Assembly: GCA_013400115.1 (NCBI GenBank)
Contig: VXBP01010329.1
Coordinates: 611,515 to 675,514 of the forward strand
DNA: 64,000 nt
Source of the DNA: Rhinopomastus cyanomelas
Lineage: Eukaryota; Chordata; Aves; Bucerotiformes; Rhinopomastidae
Reading direction: 5' to 3'
Shown here: positions 60,853-64,000 of the stretch, in pieces
How positions within the stretch are numbered: the first letter of the stretch is position 1
How the letters are laid out: each line of letters begins with the position of its first letter
The notes under the pieces: model-generated
The model's database searches: none
The model's input: the letters and a program-made list of their open reading frames with translations, nothing else
What the model was told of the DNA's origin: nothing
Translations under genes and position numbers: made by a program

Positions 60853-61734
60853 CCCCCCCCCCCCCCAGAATCATAACAGCTCCCGATAGTTCTGAACCTT
60901 GACCAGGTGCTTCTTGATTCCTGCACAGCTGGTTTTCACTCTTCTGGTTTGAATGATCTATGGAAAGTATTTGTGTGCTGCAGAGGAGCATCCAGTGCCA
61001 TTGTTTGACAGACCTTATTTTTAGCCCAGCAGCGCTGTAGCAACAGTCTGTAAAAATAAACTGGCTCGCACAGTTATCGTCGTGGACCGAGCCCCGAATA
61101 CGTTTGTTTTGGAGATGTGTGACTGTTTCCAGAGCCTGAATAAGCCCTGTAATCTTGCTTTAACATTTAAAACCGCTTGCTAAAAGTAGTTAAAAGAGTT
61201 GTACAAGCAAATATAAACAATCCCAAATAATTAAGTAGAGTTTAAATATCTAAATTACTTTCTTCTTAGCTCCTCAGTGGGTTTGTGTCATCAGTCTCCA
61301 CCATGTTATTTCCTATTTACTTGAATATTAGTTTTCTTGGGAAATAAACATTGGTGGGAATCTAATATTTCGTGTTTCTTTTTCTCCTCAATGAAGTAGT
61401 TAAAAGATAAAATTGGAATGGAATTCCTTCTCAGAAATGCTGATGTTCACGAGCCAAAAGCCACTTAGCCTCCTCAGAAGAGCAAACTCTGCTGATGAGC
61501 AGTGCAGCTGAGCAGTCTGGAGGGCCCGTTCTTTGCAGGGATGAAAGCAGGGATTCCGAGGTTAGCAGCAGCTCAGCCTTGAGTGAGGGGAATAATGAGG
61601 ACATGAGAGGGTGTTAAAGATGGGAGGTGTTTTGTGTCAAGTACCTGAGGGTGAATTTCCTTTTAGACCCCAAGTCTACTCCGTAAGTCATGAAAATGTT
61701 AAATAAATATTAATGCTTATAAATGTGTGAACGT

Positions 61735-62037
61735 TGGGTGTCAGGAGGATGGGGCCAGGCTCTGCTCAGTGACATCTAATGACAGGACAAGGGGCAGTGA
61801 GTGTGAGCTGGAACAGAGGAGGTTCCACATCAGTCTCAGAAGGACCTTCTTCCCGGTGAGGATGGCAGAGCCCTGGCAGGGGCTGCCCAGGGGGGTTGTG
61901 CAGTCTCCCACTCTGGAGACATTTCAAACCCACCTGGCCATGTTTCTGTGTGACTGGGTCTAGGGGATCCTGCTGTGGCAGGGGGATGGGGCTGGATGAT
62001 CTTTGGGGGTCCCTGCCAACCCCTAGTGTTCTGTGAT
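61735..62037 (+). mobile_element. CR1 LINE, type A
   Basis: About 300 bp from TGGGTGTCAGGAGGATGGGG to CTAGTGTTCTGTGATAAAC, containing GATCCTGCTGTGGCAGGG. Confidence 0.94.
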
Positions 62038-62791
62038 AAACACACACAGAGTTGGGGAACTCGCCACACTTGCAGTGTGCCCTGTGGGTTCGGTGGGACT
62101 CGGGCTGTGCTGCCAGCATTCTTTAGCTTGTGAGAAGGGTGAGCAGGCTGCAGCTGTGGTTGGAAGCATTTTGCTGTATTGGCAGTATTGTATTGGCAGT
62201 TGGTGATTGTATGCTCCTACAGAACTTTAGTCCTTTGGAAAAGTCCGGCTGTGCCGGCTGTTCAGGCAGCACGTCCTTGTATCCTGACCACTCTGCCGTG
62301 TCCTGCGCTGCCAAGTAGGGTCCTGAGCACCGCAGTCCCTTCTGTTCTCTAGACAGTGGAACTCACTGTGAAGCACCCTTGTTGATGCTTCCTTTGGGAA
62401 GGAGCTGCGAGGCTCTGGTCTCGTGGTTCAGAGTCTGCCTGGACGGCACAGCGTGGGTGTTTGCCGGCCTTTGTTGCCCGGTCAGTGCTAGTTTACTGCA
62501 GTGTTTTCACCTGGTTAATGAGTGGGGTGGCTCCCGTGGGATGCCCGACTCCCGTGTGTGCTGTGGAGAGCCCAGGACTCTTGAGCCCCTCCAGGTGCCT
62601 CCTCCAGGAAGCTGTATGTCTCTCTGGAGGCCGGTGCCTGTAAGCTAAGCTTCACAGTCCTAATTTAGAGGTGCACACATCCTGGATTAGATGCGGCTTT
62701 CTCAGCGCAGTGTGTCCCGTGCTGGCCTGCGTTTGGAGCTGGAGTGCTTCCCGAAGCGGCGTCATCTCGGAGGGGCTTTGTAACTGCACTC

Positions 62792-63718
62792 CTAGCTAGA
62801 GTGAGCCTTCAGAGACAGACTTCCCAAAGGCTTTGGCAGCAGAGCTTTTCCCAGTTCAGACGAACGTCCCGATTTAGTTCCACCTCCCCTTTGGCCCTGG
62901 GTGTACGTTTTGTGGCACTCTTGCAGCGTGCTCTTGAAACACTCCTTGAGCGTGCCCATACGGTGCTGAAAGGCGTGGGGACGCAAACCTTGTGTGTCCT
63001 GCACCAAGAGTTCCTGGCTAATCCTTCCCAGGCTTTGGAACTCAGGCTGGAAAATACCTCTGTGAAGCTGCTGTGGTTGTTTTCGGGTAAGCGCGAGACT
63101 GTGACTCAGGAGGAGAAATGAAAAGCAACATCCACACCTGCTTACTCTGCCCACAGAGGTGATCCTGAGGTGTAAATCCTTTCGGCTGTTGTGAGGCAGC
63201 GCTCGAATGGCGCCTGCCGCGCTGCGTGCGCGCTTCCCCCTGCGGACGTTGCTCTCCTGAAGTGGTGTTTGTGCTCTCGTAGCCACTGGCCGAAGCCGGT
63301 CGTAGCAGCAGCAGTATGTGGAACAGTCGCAGGCTGTGCGTGCCCTAACCTTAGCTGTCGGAGGTGCTACCCAGTTGCCTTGGAGTTCAGAGGGCTGGAA
63401 GTGCTGGGACTGAGTGAGTTCAGGAGGCGGAGTGCGGGGTTTGCTTGGTGAACTGCAGTAGCCGCTGCGTGTCCAGTTCCTGCTGTGTTTGGCTGGGCCT
63501 GTTGTACTCGGCTGTGCGTGCCAGTGCAGCACTGTGTTCCTGCAGGGGTGCAAGAACATTTTCAGAGTGGTTTTTAACACTGGGTTTGGTTTTGTGGTTC
63601 CTGTCCTTGCAAACAGATGCTGCACCGGGGTGTCTAGGGGCCTAATCAGAGCAGAGTCTTGTGCTGCCCTGCAGAAGCGTAGGAGGGACTGAACCTTCTT
63701 TTGCAGAACGCCCTTCAT
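62792..63718 (-). other. Unrecognised 308-codon open frame, antisense to SEC24D intron 8
   Basis: The first ATG is at 63718 and the stop at 62792; the frame is open without ATG up to about 63862. The peptide starts MKGVLQKKVQSLL and is rich in Ser, Arg, Gln, Thr and His with few acidic residues. It has no domain, signal peptide or repeat that I recognise. A run CSTYCCCYD and a hydrophobic patch FSFLLLS occur mid-protein. It overlaps no CR1 copy. The composition suggests a chance frame, but it is the longest in the window. Confidence 0.12.
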
Positions 63719-64000
63719 CTGTCGTGTGAGAGGAGGAGCTCCTCTCGTGGGGCAGGAAGCTGGTGGAGGGGGCTGCCTTTGCGGAGCCCCAAGTGCACTG
63801 CCCCAGCGCTGTGGAGCGCTGCTGGCCTGGCTGTCCCGCGGCTGCCCCAGAGCGTGGACCACCTGCGATACTGGCTGTGGGAAGTGGAGCTGTGCATTAG
63901 TCCAGACAGGAGCCCCTGTGCTCGTGGGGCTGACGTGTGTGCCTCACCCTCAGGGGTGCTGGCAGGACAGGGGAGGAAGCCGACGTGACGGCAGCGCTCT

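Larger units (their letters stand above)
57623..64000 (+). other. SEC24D: SEC24D intron 8, 5' part
   Basis: At least 6.4 kb follows the GTAAGG donor with no recognisable zinc-finger exon on the plus strand. It contains CR1 copies at about 60475-60825 and 61735-62037, an assembly gap at 60826-60852, an AT-rich block at about 61060-61440, and a 308-codon antisense frame at 62792-63718. The stretches 57.7-60.4 and 62.1-62.8 kb hold nothing I can name. Confidence 0.65.

Overview
This is nuclear DNA from a bird. Spliced vertebrate exons have conventional GT/AG borders, there is no operon structure, and I recognise about 30 CR1 LINE fragments (roughly 12 percent of the window), the dominant retroposon of avian genomes. 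I did not determine the order. The CR1 load is higher than I would expect for chicken and could fit a CR1-rich lineage, but that is a weak inference.

Two protein-coding genes lie head to head. On the minus strand, the 5' part of SYNPO2 (synaptopodin-2/myopodin) runs leftwards: exon 1 at 40602-40706, exon 2 at 8209-8360 and exon 3 at 2957-3753. These join in frame into 351 complete codons plus one base, covering the N-terminal PDZ domain and the start of the disordered actin-binding part. The large downstream exon is off the left edge. Intron 1 is 32 kb and holds most of the repeats. On the plus strand, the 5' part of SEC24D (COPII cargo adaptor) runs rightwards: seven coding exons between 48748 and 57622 join in frame into 350 codons, covering the disordered Pro/Gln-rich N-terminus up to just before the zinc finger. 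The remaining exons are not visible before 64000.

The genes are separated by about 4.4 kb (40.7-45.1 kb) with a CpG-rich segment at each end. The SEC24D-side island contains a 38-bp GC-rich tandem repeat with seven copies, each carrying a GC box and a splice-donor-like GAGGTAAC. This is the most unusual structure in the window. The same SYNPO2-SEC24D divergent pair exists in mammals, so the block is conserved synteny.

The rest is intron and repeat sequence. It includes a long inverted pair of CR1 copies inside SYNPO2 intron 1, a diverged duplication flanking a CR1 tail, a perfect 13-bp-arm hairpin just upstream of SEC24D exon 8, an assembly gap at 60826-60852 inside a CR1, and an unrecognised 308-codon antisense ORF near the right end. 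I found no tRNA, rRNA, CRISPR, bacterial or viral gene. Most long reading frames here are chance, antisense or CR1-derived.
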